Of a DNA stretch of 34,840 nucleotides, positions 26,495 through 34,835 are shown in pieces; position 1 is the first letter of the stretch; every line of letters begins with the position of its first letter. The translations under genes and the position numbers were made by a program. This DNA comes from CAYTNY01 sp964439215 (lineage in GTDB: Bacteria; Oederibacteriota; PGYV01; CAYTNY01). The notes beneath the pieces are model-generated. The model worked only from the letters and a program-made list of their open reading frames with translations, ran no database searches and had not been told where the DNA came from. Location: NCBI GenBank assembly GCA_964439215.1, contig CAYTNY010000017.1:1-34840 (forward strand). Reading direction: 5' to 3'.

Positions 26495-27727
26495 ATGACG
26501 GCGGATACTGCGGTAAATACAATAACAGCGGCGGCGGCAAACAGCGACCACGAATATGTATCTATGATATTATTTCAGCTTTTGCTTGTGTTTTTTGCGG
26601 CAAAAGCCGTGGGGTTCGTATTTGAAAAATTAAAACAGCCGGTTGTTGTCGGGGAGATTCTCACGGGTATTGTTATGGGGCCGTATGTTCTGAACATACT
26701 TCAGCTGAATGAACCGCATATGCATCTTACTTTCGAAGTTATTGCCGAAGCAGCCGTGATAGTGCTGCTTTTTCTTATAGGGCTTGAAACAAAACTGTCT
26801 GATATGGCAAAAGTGGGATGGCGTTCTTTCTGGGTCGCTGCCGCGGGAGTGGTTTTCCCGTTCGGGTTTGGATATGCATATATGAAAATGACGGGCAATA
26901 ATGACCTGCGTTCCCTGTTTATGGGAGCCGTGATGGTGGCCACAAGTGTGGGAATAACGGCCAGAATGCTCAAGGAATTTAAATTTTTATCCGCGGATGT
27001 CAGCAGAGTGATACTGGGAGCCGCTGTTATTGACGATATTTTAGGGCTTGTTGTATTATCCGTTTTAAGCGGCGCCGCGGAAAGCCATAAAATTTCACCC
27101 GGTGTTATAATGATTACGCTCGGGGTCATAATTTTATTTGTTCTTTTCTTTACTCTGGGCGGGGTTCATGTGACTAAAAAATACGGTTATCAGATAGGCC
27201 GGGTAAATATCCGCAATGCGCCGATTATAGCCGCGTCTGTTGTGTGTTTTACTTATGCCATGGTAGCGAGTAAAATCGGGCTGGCCGCCATAGTGGGTGC
27301 TTTTATGGCGGGTGTTGTAATGTCAGAGATAGAGTCTGAACTCAGGGTCAGGGAGAAAATAGAGGTAATTGATGACCTGATAGGAGTATTTTTCTTTACC
27401 ATTATGGGGGCAAAGGTAAATATTCACGCGTTTATGGATCCGTCGGTTCTTATCTCGGGTATTATTCTTACTGTTCTTGCGTTTGTAGGGAAATATGCGG
27501 GATGCGCCCTGCCTGTTTTAAATATGGGTCCTGGGAAAGCGTCTTTTATAGGAATGGGAATGGTCCCAAGGGGCGAGGTGGGTATTATAATAGCCGCTTA
27601 TGCCATGTCAAAAGGCGTTATTAATGATCAGCTGTACGGCGTCGCGATATTTATGGTGCTTATCACAACGTTTGTTGCGCCGTTTTTTCTGCAGCCTATG
27701 ATAAAAAAACTGAAGCATAAAGAATAG
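26495..27727 (+). CDS. CPA2-family cation:proton antiporter (KefB/NapA-like)
   Basis: This integral membrane antiporter has about twelve helices following a 25-residue N-terminal segment. The segment LKQPVVVGEILTGIVMGPYVL at about residues 47-67 is the typical second-helix region of the family. MVATSVGITARMLKEF is followed by AAVIDDILGLVVLSVL, with the paired Asp180-Asp181 that mark electrogenic CPA2 exchangers. Later, MGMVPRGEVGIIIAAYA carries the usual Arg-Gly-Glu. It lacks RCK/TrkA domains, so it is not a full KefB/KefC. Na+/H+ or K+/H+ exchange is likely, but the ion cannot be read from sequence. The start at ATG 26495 has AGGAGAGG upstream. Confidence 0.9.
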   Translation: MTADTAVNTITAAAANSDHEYVSMILFQLLLVFFAAKAVGFVFEKLKQPVVVGEILTGIVMGPYVLNILQLNEPHMHLTFEVIAEAAVIVLLFLIGLETKLSDMAKVGWRSFWVAAAGVVFPFGFGYAYMKMTGNNDLRSLFMGAVMVATSVGITARMLKEFKFLSADVSRVILGAAVIDDILGLVVLSVLSGAAESHKISPGVIMITLGVIILFVLFFTLGGVHVTKKYGYQIGRVNIRNAPIIAASVVCFTYAMVASKIGLAAIVGAFMAGVVMSEIESELRVREKIEVIDDLIGVFFFTIMGAKVNIHAFMDPSVLISGIILTVLAFVGKYAGCALPVLNMGPGKASFIGMGMVPRGEVGIIIAAYAMSKGVINDQLYGVAIFMVLITTFVAPFFLQPMIKKLKHKE

Positions 27728-27757
27728 AAAGTATAGCCGGGGGGAACGTCTTAAACG

Positions 27758-27795
27758 CCGGGAAAAATCTGTTTTAAATCTTCCGGGGGTTTTTC
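27758..27795 (+). terminator. Possible rho-independent terminator after the antiporter gene
   Basis: CCGGGAA at 27758-27764 can pair with TTCCGG at 27781-27786, with a further AAAA/TTTT pairing inside. A T-run (GTTTTTC) follows at 27789-27795. The stem is short with a wobble or bulge. Its placement just before the next promoter fits an operon end. Confidence 0.4.
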
Positions 27796-27808
27796 TGTCC
27801 GAAAACTA

Positions 27809-27837
27809 TTGACGAAAAAAATCTTTATGTGTATATT
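27809..27837 (+). promoter_or_regulatory. Sigma-70-type promoter of the P-type ATPase operon
   Basis: TTGACG at 27809-27814 and TATATT at 27832-27837 are separated by an ideal 17 nt. Transcription would start near 27844, some 43 nt before the ATG at 27887. Confidence 0.72.
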
Positions 27838-27886
27838 GTTTTAACATTAAAAATACGCATTGCTGATAAAAACAGGAGACTTGAAA

Positions 27887-30640
27887 ATGAAAAATCCGTT
27901 TAACTTTAAAAAGAAGAAAAACACTGCTCCGATTGGGCCTGAAACACACTGGCATTCCTTTGATATAAAAAAAATATTTGAAAAACTTAAATGTACGGAG
28001 GACGGTTTAAGTGCTGAAGAAGTGGAAAAACGTCTTGAGAAATATGGTCCGAATACACTTCCCGAAAAGAAAGCGCCTTCGGTTTTTGTTATTTTTCTGA
28101 AACAGTTTTTAAGTCCTCTTATATATGTACTTATTGCCGCGGGTATTGCGGCTCTTGCAATCGGCGATAAAAAAGACGCTGTGTTTATATTTCTTGTGAT
28201 CTTTATAAATGCGATAATCGGGACGTATCAGGAATGGCGCGCTGAACAGAGTGCGGCGGCCCTGCAGAGCATGATAAAAGTCAAAACTTTTGTACGCCGC
28301 AACGGAAAGAAACAGGAAATTGATTCCGATGAACTTGTTCCCGGTGATATTGTTTATATGGAGTCGGGGGATAAGATAGCCGCGGATATGAGGCTTATAA
28401 AAACAAACAGCCTTGAAATAGACGAGTCGTTTTTAACAGGGGAATCAATGGCGGCGTCCAAAAACACGGAGAAACTTCCGGAGGATACCGGTGTCAGCGA
28501 CAGAAAAAACATGGCATTTGCGGGGGCTTCTGTAACAAAGGGAAGAGGAGTCGGTGTTGTTACGGGAACAGCAATGAAAACAGAAGTCGGCAAAATAGCC
28601 GAATCAGTTACCGAGGGAGTGCAGACAAAGGCGCCGCTTGTGATAAGAATGGAAAAATTCAGCCAGCAGATAAGTGTTGCTGTTCTTTTATGCTGTACAG
28701 CGGTGGCTGTTGTTCTGGTCATGAAAGGCAATCCGCTGAATGATGTATTTTTTCTTGTGGTTGCGCTTGCGGTATCGTCAATCCCGGAAGGGCTGCCCGT
28801 GGCGCTTACTGTTGCTCTGTCGGTTGCCACGCAGAGGATGTCAAAACGCAATGTAATAGTAAGAAAACTTACCGCTGTTGAAAGTCTTGGCAGCTGCACA
28901 TATATCGCGAGTGATAAAACAGGAACACTGACGGTAAATCAGCAGACCATAAGAGAAATATTGATGCCGTCCGGGGATTCTGTTGAAGTCACGGGGGAAG
29001 GATACAACGGCACAGGGGAGCTCAATGATGCGTCGGGAAATAAGATCGGGCCGGATGCGGCAAGCGCTCTGGAGCCTGTAATAAGAAGCGGAATAATGTG
29101 CAATGAGGCGGCTTTGAAAAAAGACGGCAAAGAATGGAACAGTTACGGGGATGCAATGGATGTGGCTTTTCTTTCGCTGGGATACAAGGCGGGTATGGAG
29201 CCTGATAAGGTAAAAGAAAAACTTGAGGAAGTCGGGGAGATACCCTATGAATCAGAAAAAAAATATGCGGCCAGTTTTTATAAGAAAGACGGAGAACTGA
29301 ATTCCGCGGTAAAAGGGGCCGTGGAGGTTGTGGTTGGTTTCTGTTCTTTTATGGATGACGGCAAAGGCGGGAAGACCCCCATAGATAAAGAAAAAATTGA
29401 AAAACAGTCTCTGGAGCTGGCGAAAAAAGGATACAGGGTTCTCGGTGTTGCGGGAGGCCCGGTTAAAGCCGGCGGCGGAGAAGAGGACCTGAATGAACTT
29501 ATATTTTACGGACTTGCCGGTTTTATTGATCCGCTCAGGCCCGAGGCAATAGAAGCTATTGAAAAATGCAAGACAGCGGGAATTGAAGTCGCGATGATAA
29601 CAGGCGACCATCCGGCTACCGCTTTTGCCATAGCGCGCGATCTGGGTATATGCGAGTCAATGGATGAGGTTGTGACAGGAAAGGATCTTGAAGCGATTGG
29701 CGATCCTATGAGCGAGGAATATACAAGAAAAGTAACTTCATCCCATGTTTTTGCGAGGGTATCCCCCATACAGAAGCTTGAAATAGTTGACGCTCTTATA
29801 AGGTCCGGGCATTTTGTCGCGGTAACGGGCGATGGTGTCAATGACGCGCCTGCGCTGAAAAAAGCCAATATAGGCGTCGCGATGGGCTCGGGCACCGATG
29901 TCGCAAAGGATACGGGTTCAATGATAGTAACTGATGATAATTTTGCGTCTATTGTATCGGGAGTTGAAGAAGGCAGATACGCCTATGATAATGTACGCAA
30001 GGTCATATACCTTCTGATATCAACGGGTGCGGCCGAGATAGTTCTGTTTGTGCTTGCTCTTTCATTTACAATGTCGTTTTTTGAAGGGCTGGTTGAACCG
30101 CCTCTTCTTGCCATACAGCTTTTATGGCTTAATCTTGTTACGAACGGCATACAGGGTGCGGCGCTTGCTTTTGAAGGCGGAGAAAAAGGGACCATGAAAA
30201 AACCGCCGAGAAAGCCAAAAGAAGGAATCTTTAATCCGCTGATGATACAGGAGTCTGTTGTGTCGGGTATTGTTATGGCTCTGACAGCTTTTGGCGTATG
30301 GTATTTTCTGCTTGTGAACGGATATGCGACGGATTCAGCAAGAAATATGACGCTGCTTATTATGGTTCTTCTTGAGAATGTTCACGTATTCAACTGCAGG
30401 TCGGAAACTGTTTCGGCTTTCAGGGTTAAACTCAGTAAAAATTATTTTCTTGTTATAGGTGTGATTATTGCCCAGGGCATACATATAGTAAGCATGCAGA
30501 TTCCTGTTATGCAGGATCTTTTAAGGCTTGAACCGGTATCTATGAAAGAGTGGATTGTTGTTGCCGGCTTGGCTATGCTGCTTCTTGCAACAATGGAAAT
30601 ATTTAAAATGATAAAAGCAAGAAGTCTGAAAGCAGTCTGA
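27887..30640 (+). CDS. HAD-type P-type ATPase, cation transporting (type II-like)
   Basis: Domains run in the usual order: cation-ATPase N domain (HWHSFDIKKIFEKL...), membrane helices, actuator with FLTGES, PEGLP in helix 4 (Glu301), phosphorylation motif SDKTGTLT (Asp343), hinge TGDGVNDAP (Asp649, Asp653), and C-terminal helices. Overall it resembles the SERCA/PMR1 class. However, by alignment to SERCA, helix 5 reads STGAAE (Gly714 where SERCA has Asn768) and helix 6 reads NLVTNG (Asn753 where SERCA has Asp800). Both positions are calcium ligands, so Ca2+ specificity should not be assumed. The start at ATG 27887 follows AGGAGAC. An in-frame ATG at 27860 lacks a good site. It yields 917 residues. 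Confidence 0.9.
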   Translation: MKNPFNFKKKKNTAPIGPETHWHSFDIKKIFEKLKCTEDGLSAEEVEKRLEKYGPNTLPEKKAPSVFVIFLKQFLSPLIYVLIAAGIAALAIGDKKDAVFIFLVIFINAIIGTYQEWRAEQSAAALQSMIKVKTFVRRNGKKQEIDSDELVPGDIVYMESGDKIAADMRLIKTNSLEIDESFLTGESMAASKNTEKLPEDTGVSDRKNMAFAGASVTKGRGVGVVTGTAMKTEVGKIAESVTEGVQTKAPLVIRMEKFSQQISVAVLLCCTAVAVVLVMKGNPLNDVFFLVVALAVSSIPEGLPVALTVALSVATQRMSKRNVIVRKLTAVESLGSCTYIASDKTGTLTVNQQTIREILMPSGDSVEVTGEGYNGTGELNDASGNKIGPDAASALEPVIRSGIMCNEAALKKDGKEWNSYGDAMDVAFLSLGYKAGMEPDKVKEKLEEVGEIPYESEKKYAASFYKKDGELNSAVKGAVEVVVGFCSFMDDGKGGKTPIDKEKIEKQSLELAKKGYRVLGVAGGPVKAGGGEEDLNELIFYGLAGFIDPLRPEAIEAIEKCKTAGIEVAMITGDHPATAFAIARDLGICESMDEVVTGKDLEAIGDPMSEEYTRKVTSSHVFARVSPIQKLEIVDALIRSGHFVAVTGDGVNDAPALKKANIGVAMGSGTDVAKDTGSMIVTDDNFASIVSGVEEGRYAYDNVRKVIYLLISTGAAEIVLFVLALSFTMSFFEGLVEPPLLAIQLLWLNLVTNGIQGAALAFEGGEKGTMKKPPRKPKEGIFNPLMIQESVVSGIVMALTAFGVWYFLLVNGYATDSARNMTLLIMVLLENVHVFNCRSETVSAFRVKLSKNYFLVIGVIIAQGIHIVSMQIPVMQDLLRLEPVSMKEWIVVAGLAMLLLATMEIFKMIKARSLKAV

Positions 30641-30665
30641 AAGAAGATTCAGAGGAGGCGGAAAA

Positions 30666-31124
30666 ATGGAAAAAGAACTTAAAACAGAAACTGAAGCGGA
30701 AGAATATTTTAAAAGAGCGGCAAAAAAATGCACGCCGAGAAGTGTTGTGCTTAATCACAATCAGCGTAAAACCGTTTTGAGGATTTTAAAAGAAGCAGCC
30801 GAAGAGTCAGGGAAAAAATTCATCCAGAAAGACCTCTCGGTGGTTGAGGAAGAAAGAATAGGCTCAACGATATTTAAAGATGAAATTCCCGTATGGCTTA
30901 AAGATGTTTTTAAGGACAAGGAAAGCGGCTATGTGGTTTATTTGAGAGAATTTCATTATGCTTCGGACAGGATAAAGGACGACGCAATGAATATTATTTT
31001 AAATATGGAAGTTGAAGGCGAGAAATTTCCGCCGAATACATTTATTGTTCTCGGGGTTATGGATATGGATGATATGACAGAGGCTTTAAGCAGGGTTCAT
31101 ATTGTGAAGTTTTTCAGAACTTAA
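30666..31124 (+). CDS. Small protein resembling a degenerate AAA+ core
   Basis: No confident family assignment. Reading its 152 residues against AAA+ (MoxR/dynein-like) proteins, the order of elements fits. VVLNHNQRKTVLRILKEAA (27-45) sits where a Walker A loop and helix would be, but the Gly-rich loop is gone. KKFIQKDLS (50-58) matches the usual strand 2. YVVYLREFHYAS (89-100) matches Walker B with Asp replaced by Arg94. FPPNTFIVLGVMD (121-133) matches sensor 1, and DDMTEALSRVHIVKFF ends where the lid would start. A catalytically dead, lidless AAA+ domain is my inference. Start ATG 30666 follows GAGGAGG at 30653-30659 and lies 25 nt behind the P-type ATPase gene, suggesting co-expression. 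Confidence 0.6.
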   Translation: MEKELKTETEAEEYFKRAAKKCTPRSVVLNHNQRKTVLRILKEAAEESGKKFIQKDLSVVEEERIGSTIFKDEIPVWLKDVFKDKESGYVVYLREFHYASDRIKDDAMNIILNMEVEGEKFPPNTFIVLGVMDMDDMTEALSRVHIVKFFRT

Positions 31125-31270
31125 TAAAAGAACAGAGTTTTTTGTTTACGCAGGCTTGAAATGTTATTTTTATATTTCGGTGCGGACAGAAAAACATATG
31201 CACGGAAATTATTTTTAAGTTTTAAATAATGTATTTTAACCGGGGGATTTTTTAAAAACCTTTCTAAAAG

Positions 31271-31299
31271 TTGACAAAAAACCAACAAAAATGTATAAT
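31271..31299 (+). promoter_or_regulatory. Consensus sigma-70-type promoter of the surface-protein genes
   Basis: A perfect TTGACA at 31271-31276 and a perfect TATAAT at 31294-31299 are separated by 17 nt. The transcript should start around 31305-31307. This is the strongest promoter in the window and lies only 9 nt before the first usable ATG. Confidence 0.85.
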
Positions 31300-31308
31300 T
31301 TTATTACA

Positions 31309-33099
31309 ATGATAAAGTGCAATAAAAATTCAGATTCTGCGGGTAGAGGTGTTTTTTTTAAAACTTTCTGTTTGTCCATAATAACAGTTGTATTTATTTC
31401 TATGCCTGTATATATAAATGCGGCATGTAATCCCACGTCAGTAGAAATATGTGTTGCGGTGGATGATGTGTCGGATGTATGGATAAATGATACATATATA
31501 GGGCAGTTTGATTATGTGAACTGGGATGAAGACGGTGTTTATCCGACCTGTGTTACGATAAATCCTGATATTATTGAAGAAACCGGAAATGTGGTGTCAA
31601 TAAAAGTACGAAATACCGAATGCTGCGAAATATGGGGGAGCTGGACAATACAGTCTTTTTGTTCGGACGGGTCAACATCGTGTCTTTCCAGCGACGACGA
31701 GGGAATGAGGCTTTATCCTGTTTTAACGCCGTCAACAGACCCGCCTCCTGATGACAGCAGCGGAAACGAGTGGTGGGAAACCGCGTATGAGGATACGGAT
31801 CTGTCTCCCTGGCAGGATGCGGTTGTTGATACGGGAACTATATACGGGAAACTGATATATAATCCCTGCACGGGAAAAAGGCTGCAGCCTCTTTCTTATG
31901 ACTCGGGCGGCAATGCGGAAGATCCTGATATGCATATATATATGCGGCAGCCTTTTTCGCTGACGCCTGTGCCGACTCTGCCGCCTACAAATTTTAGCGT
32001 AACAAAGTCAGCGGAGCCTACAACAGATATAGATACACAGGACAGGGTCACATATACGCTTATAGTTTGTAATGAAGGACAGTATACGCAGGATCCCGTA
32101 ACTCTTACTGATGTTTTTGACACCGGTTTTTCTTTTGACGGGCCTCACGGAGGGGACTGCGATGGGTATGGGGACGGAAGTGCGTGTTATCAAAGTGCCG
32201 GATCGGGAAGTTTTACGGTGGAATGGCTCAGAGGATTTCCCGGACTGGAATGTGTAACGCTGACCACGCGTGTTGTTGATTACTGGGTTGATTCGTCAGA
32301 GTGGTGCGAATACAGGGATAATGTCGCGGGTATAACCTGGGAAGGGGCGGCAACAGATCCTTCTTCAAATACGGCAACAGTGCAGATGATATGCCCGGGG
32401 ACATTTACATTTACGGAAACAATGTCGCCGACGTATACAATAACAATGACCCATACGAATTCGCCTACAATAACGTTTTCTCCTACCCTTACGGTTACTC
32501 CCACAAAAACAAGAATACCCACATACACCCACAGTCCGACGCAGTATCCCACGAATTATACCGTGACAAGCACTTATACCATAACACTGACGCATACCCT
32601 GACCGCAACACTTACGGCGACAAATACACCGACGCCTACCATAACGCAGACTTGGGAGAATGCGGTTGAACTTGTCAAGACGCAGGATAAGGACCAGGTG
32701 CCTTTGGGCGATACTGTTCAGTACTGTATAGAGTTTACCAATGTCGGGGAAAATCAGGCGAATTTTAATATATGGGACACCATACCCGGGCCCATGGATT
32801 TTTTATGGTGTACGGAAAACTGCGACGGCCCCGTAACATATACGAACGGTGATTGTGCCGGCAGTCCTGACGACAACTGCAGGGTTATAAGCTGGGAGTT
32901 TAATGATGTTCCGCCCGGCGCCTCGGGGCAGGTCTGTTTCTGGGTGCTTGCCGCAAGGTTCCAGACCGTTCACACGCCGTGGGGAGTGGAAAGCGTGTAT
33001 GCAAGTGCAGGAACAGAAGAAAATTATAAAAATAGTTTTTTAAGCTCCGGATACGCAGTAAGACGGTATAAAAAGGAAGGATTATTGTATGAATTTTAG
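31309..33099 (+). CDS. Secreted DUF11-repeat surface protein with Thr-rich linker
   Basis: A signal peptide (residues 1-38, hydrophobic core CLSIITVVFISMPV, ending YINA before ACNP) is followed by a Cys-rich N-terminal domain. A DUF11 domain then starts at about residue 228 (VTKSAEPTTDIDTQDRVTYT). An 84-residue linker at 365-448 has 36 threonines, mostly alternating (T-x-T-x). A second DUF11-like domain starts at about 450 (VELVKTQDKDQVPLGDTVQY). Cysteines recur throughout, consistent with disulfides outside the cytoplasm. It is probably a cell-surface or appendage protein. ATG 31309 is chosen because an earlier in-frame ATG at 31291 overlaps the -10 box. No ribosome-binding site is visible before 31309. 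The C-terminus has no sorting motif that I recognise. Confidence 0.8.
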   Translation: MIKCNKNSDSAGRGVFFKTFCLSIITVVFISMPVYINAACNPTSVEICVAVDDVSDVWINDTYIGQFDYVNWDEDGVYPTCVTINPDIIEETGNVVSIKVRNTECCEIWGSWTIQSFCSDGSTSCLSSDDEGMRLYPVLTPSTDPPPDDSSGNEWWETAYEDTDLSPWQDAVVDTGTIYGKLIYNPCTGKRLQPLSYDSGGNAEDPDMHIYMRQPFSLTPVPTLPPTNFSVTKSAEPTTDIDTQDRVTYTLIVCNEGQYTQDPVTLTDVFDTGFSFDGPHGGDCDGYGDGSACYQSAGSGSFTVEWLRGFPGLECVTLTTRVVDYWVDSSEWCEYRDNVAGITWEGAATDPSSNTATVQMICPGTFTFTETMSPTYTITMTHTNSPTITFSPTLTVTPTKTRIPTYTHSPTQYPTNYTVTSTYTITLTHTLTATLTATNTPTPTITQTWENAVELVKTQDKDQVPLGDTVQYCIEFTNVGENQANFNIWDTIPGPMDFLWCTENCDGPVTYTNGDCAGSPDDNCRVISWEFNDVPPGASGQVCFWVLAARFQTVHTPWGVESVYASAGTEENYKNSFLSSGYAVRRYKKEGLLYEF

Positions 33100-33141
33100 T
33101 CTGTTTTTTAAGTAAGGTATTTTGAAAGGAGTTTATGGAGA

Positions 33142-34626
33142 ATGTATGGTGTGAAACCGGAAAAAACTGAAATTGCCAAGAGTGGATGGGCAAGGCGTCT
33201 TATTGCTGCGGCTGCGGTTGTTCTGTGTTTCAGCGCAGTGGCTCGTGCGGCAACGTATTCTATATGCCCTTCAGGATGTGATTATACATCAATACAGACA
33301 GCTTATAATGAGGCATCTTCAGGGGATACTCTGGAGCTGCACAGCAATATAGCGGAGAATCTTGCTGTTTCCGGAGGCAAATCCGTGAATATCACTTCAC
33401 AGGCAGGGCAGCAATTCACCTGGGACGGCGCGGATAACAGCAGCCCCACACTTCAGATTACAAGTTTTGGCGGTACGTATCCTGCTTGGACTATTTCAAA
33501 CGTGGTAATGGATCACTCCAGTTCAAGCGGAGGACATGTTATTTTATTGGTGAGGGGAGGTTCCGGCGATATAAATCCGAATCTTACTATTGATCAATGT
33601 ATACTTACGAGAACATCTACAACGAATAATAATATTATAACGCACCAGGGCGACTGGAATGGAAGCGCAACAACACAGGTGACAATTACAAGGACGGAAA
33701 TAATCGGGACTCAGTATTGTGACGGCCTGGCATACAACAGCGGAAATAATACACATCCGTACGATTTGACAAACTGTATACTAAGGAATTTTACGGGGAC
33801 AAGAAGAGCGCTGTATGACGACGGAAATAATGTGGCAATAAATTTTAATCTTATGAATTGTACATTCTTTAACAATAACGAGGCTTACAGGACATCGTCC
33901 AGTGCAAACACAAACAGTAACGCAAAAATAGTAAACTGCCTGTTTTTAAGCAATACTTCGGATATAGCAAATCTTGATTCAACGCGCTGGGGCGATATTA
34001 CTTACAGTGCAATCAGCGATCCCGGCGGGACAGGCTATGGCACGGGATGCCAGTATGACCCCACCGCGGATGAGGTGATTAGTGCATCTACATCCAGCCC
34101 GAATTTGAGGCTCTCGCCGGATTCTGAAAAATGCCTTGATCTTGGTACAAATACCGGCGCGCCATCGGATGATTTTGACGGTAATTCAAGACCTTACAAT
34201 AGTACTACTGATATTGGAGCCTTTGAGTTTTATCCCGGTATAATATCGGAGAAATCTGTAAATGTCATCGGGGCGTATATAAATGATACAATAACATTCT
34301 GCATCACGGTTACAAGCACCGCGTCGGCCGAAGACCTGGAAGTTGATATATGGGACACGCTGCCCGCGCATACGGTATATATCGGATGCGACAATGATTG
34401 CAGCTACGACAGCGGCACGGACCTGGTCACCTGGTTTGCCGCACTTGCTCCGGGTTATTCAAAAACAGTATGTTTCTGGGCAAGAATAGTTGAGTATCCG
34501 TTTTTATATGAAAACAAAGGTATTTTCGCCGCTGTAAAAAGAATGGACTATTTAAGAGAACTTGCCGTAAAACACCCCGAAAAAACCGCGGAGTTCCGGC
34601 TTGTGATGGCAGCGAAAAGGGAGTAG
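33142..34626 (+). CDS. Secreted right-handed beta-helix protein with C-terminal DUF11-like domain
   Basis: A signal peptide (residues 1-36, RRLIAAAAVVLCFSAVARA) leads to a beta-helix resembling pectin-lyase-fold proteins. It opens with CPSGCDYTSIQTAYNEASSG, the usual start for secreted parallel beta-helix proteins. Asn/Ser/Thr-rich rungs follow (ISNVVMDHSSS, IDQCILTR, LTNCILRNF, LMNCTFFNN, IVNCLFLSN), and the helix closes with DFDGNSRPYNSTTDIGAFEF at about 350-370. Residues about 372-460 form a DUF11-like domain with WDTLPA and TVCFWA, very similar to WDTIPG and QVCFWV in the upstream gene. A charged tail follows. No polysaccharide-lyase catalytic residues are evident, so a structural or adhesive role is more likely. 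AAAGGAG at 33124-33130 precedes ATG 33142. It follows the upstream gene by 42 nt. Confidence 0.82.
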   Translation: MYGVKPEKTEIAKSGWARRLIAAAAVVLCFSAVARAATYSICPSGCDYTSIQTAYNEASSGDTLELHSNIAENLAVSGGKSVNITSQAGQQFTWDGADNSSPTLQITSFGGTYPAWTISNVVMDHSSSSGGHVILLVRGGSGDINPNLTIDQCILTRTSTTNNNIITHQGDWNGSATTQVTITRTEIIGTQYCDGLAYNSGNNTHPYDLTNCILRNFTGTRRALYDDGNNVAINFNLMNCTFFNNNEAYRTSSSANTNSNAKIVNCLFLSNTSDIANLDSTRWGDITYSAISDPGGTGYGTGCQYDPTADEVISASTSSPNLRLSPDSEKCLDLGTNTGAPSDDFDGNSRPYNSTTDIGAFEFYPGIISEKSVNVIGAYINDTITFCITVTSTASAEDLEVDIWDTLPAHTVYIGCDNDCSYDSGTDLVTWFAALAPGYSKTVCFWARIVEYPFLYENKGIFAAVKRMDYLRELAVKHPEKTAEFRLVMAAKRE

Positions 34627-34631
34627 AAAAC

Positions 34632-34690
34632 CTGAAACATGAAACATTGAGCTTTGAGTTTTGGGTTTTGAGTTTTGGGAACTGCGAACA
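34632..34690 (-). repeat. Inverted copy of the CTCAAA-type dispersed repeat
   Basis: Starting CTGAAACATGAAACATTGAG, then GAGCTTTGAGTTTTGGG with repeated GAGTTTTG steps, and ending GGGAACTGCGAACAGC, this is the reverse complement of the repeat units at 6381-6490. It starts 5 nt after the stop of the beta-helix gene. Confidence 0.75.
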
Positions 34691-34770
34691 GCCAACCATC
34701 TAATCATCCAAGCCTTTAAGTACCCGGCTATCCTATTTTTCTTTATTTATTATTTCCTGATCCCTGTTCC

Positions 34771-34835
34771 CCCCTCTCCCTCTACGGGAGAGGATAGAGT
34801 ATGTTACAGGCTGTATTATGCCTGTTACATACTCT
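34771..34835 (-). repeat. Palindromic dispersed element, copy 2 (inverted)
   Basis: CCCCTCTCCCTCTACGGGAG at 34771-34790 is the reverse complement of the C-rich/G-rich block at 22591-22614, with one base changed at its centre. It is followed by a stem AGAGTATGTTACAGGC at 34796-34811 and GCCTGTTACATACTCT at 34820-34835 (15 of 16 pairs), with an 8-nt loop. Stem and loop lengths equal those of copy 1 although much of the stem sequence differs. The window ends 5 nt further on. Confidence 0.78.

Noticed and set aside
31291..31308. Upstream ATG for the DUF11 protein
   Set aside because: It abuts and overlaps the codons of the perfect -10 box, so it would lie upstream of the transcript start.
32280..32669. 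Open frames within the Thr-rich linker on both strands
   Set aside because: These arise from the repetitive ACN codons of the real gene and have no start signals.
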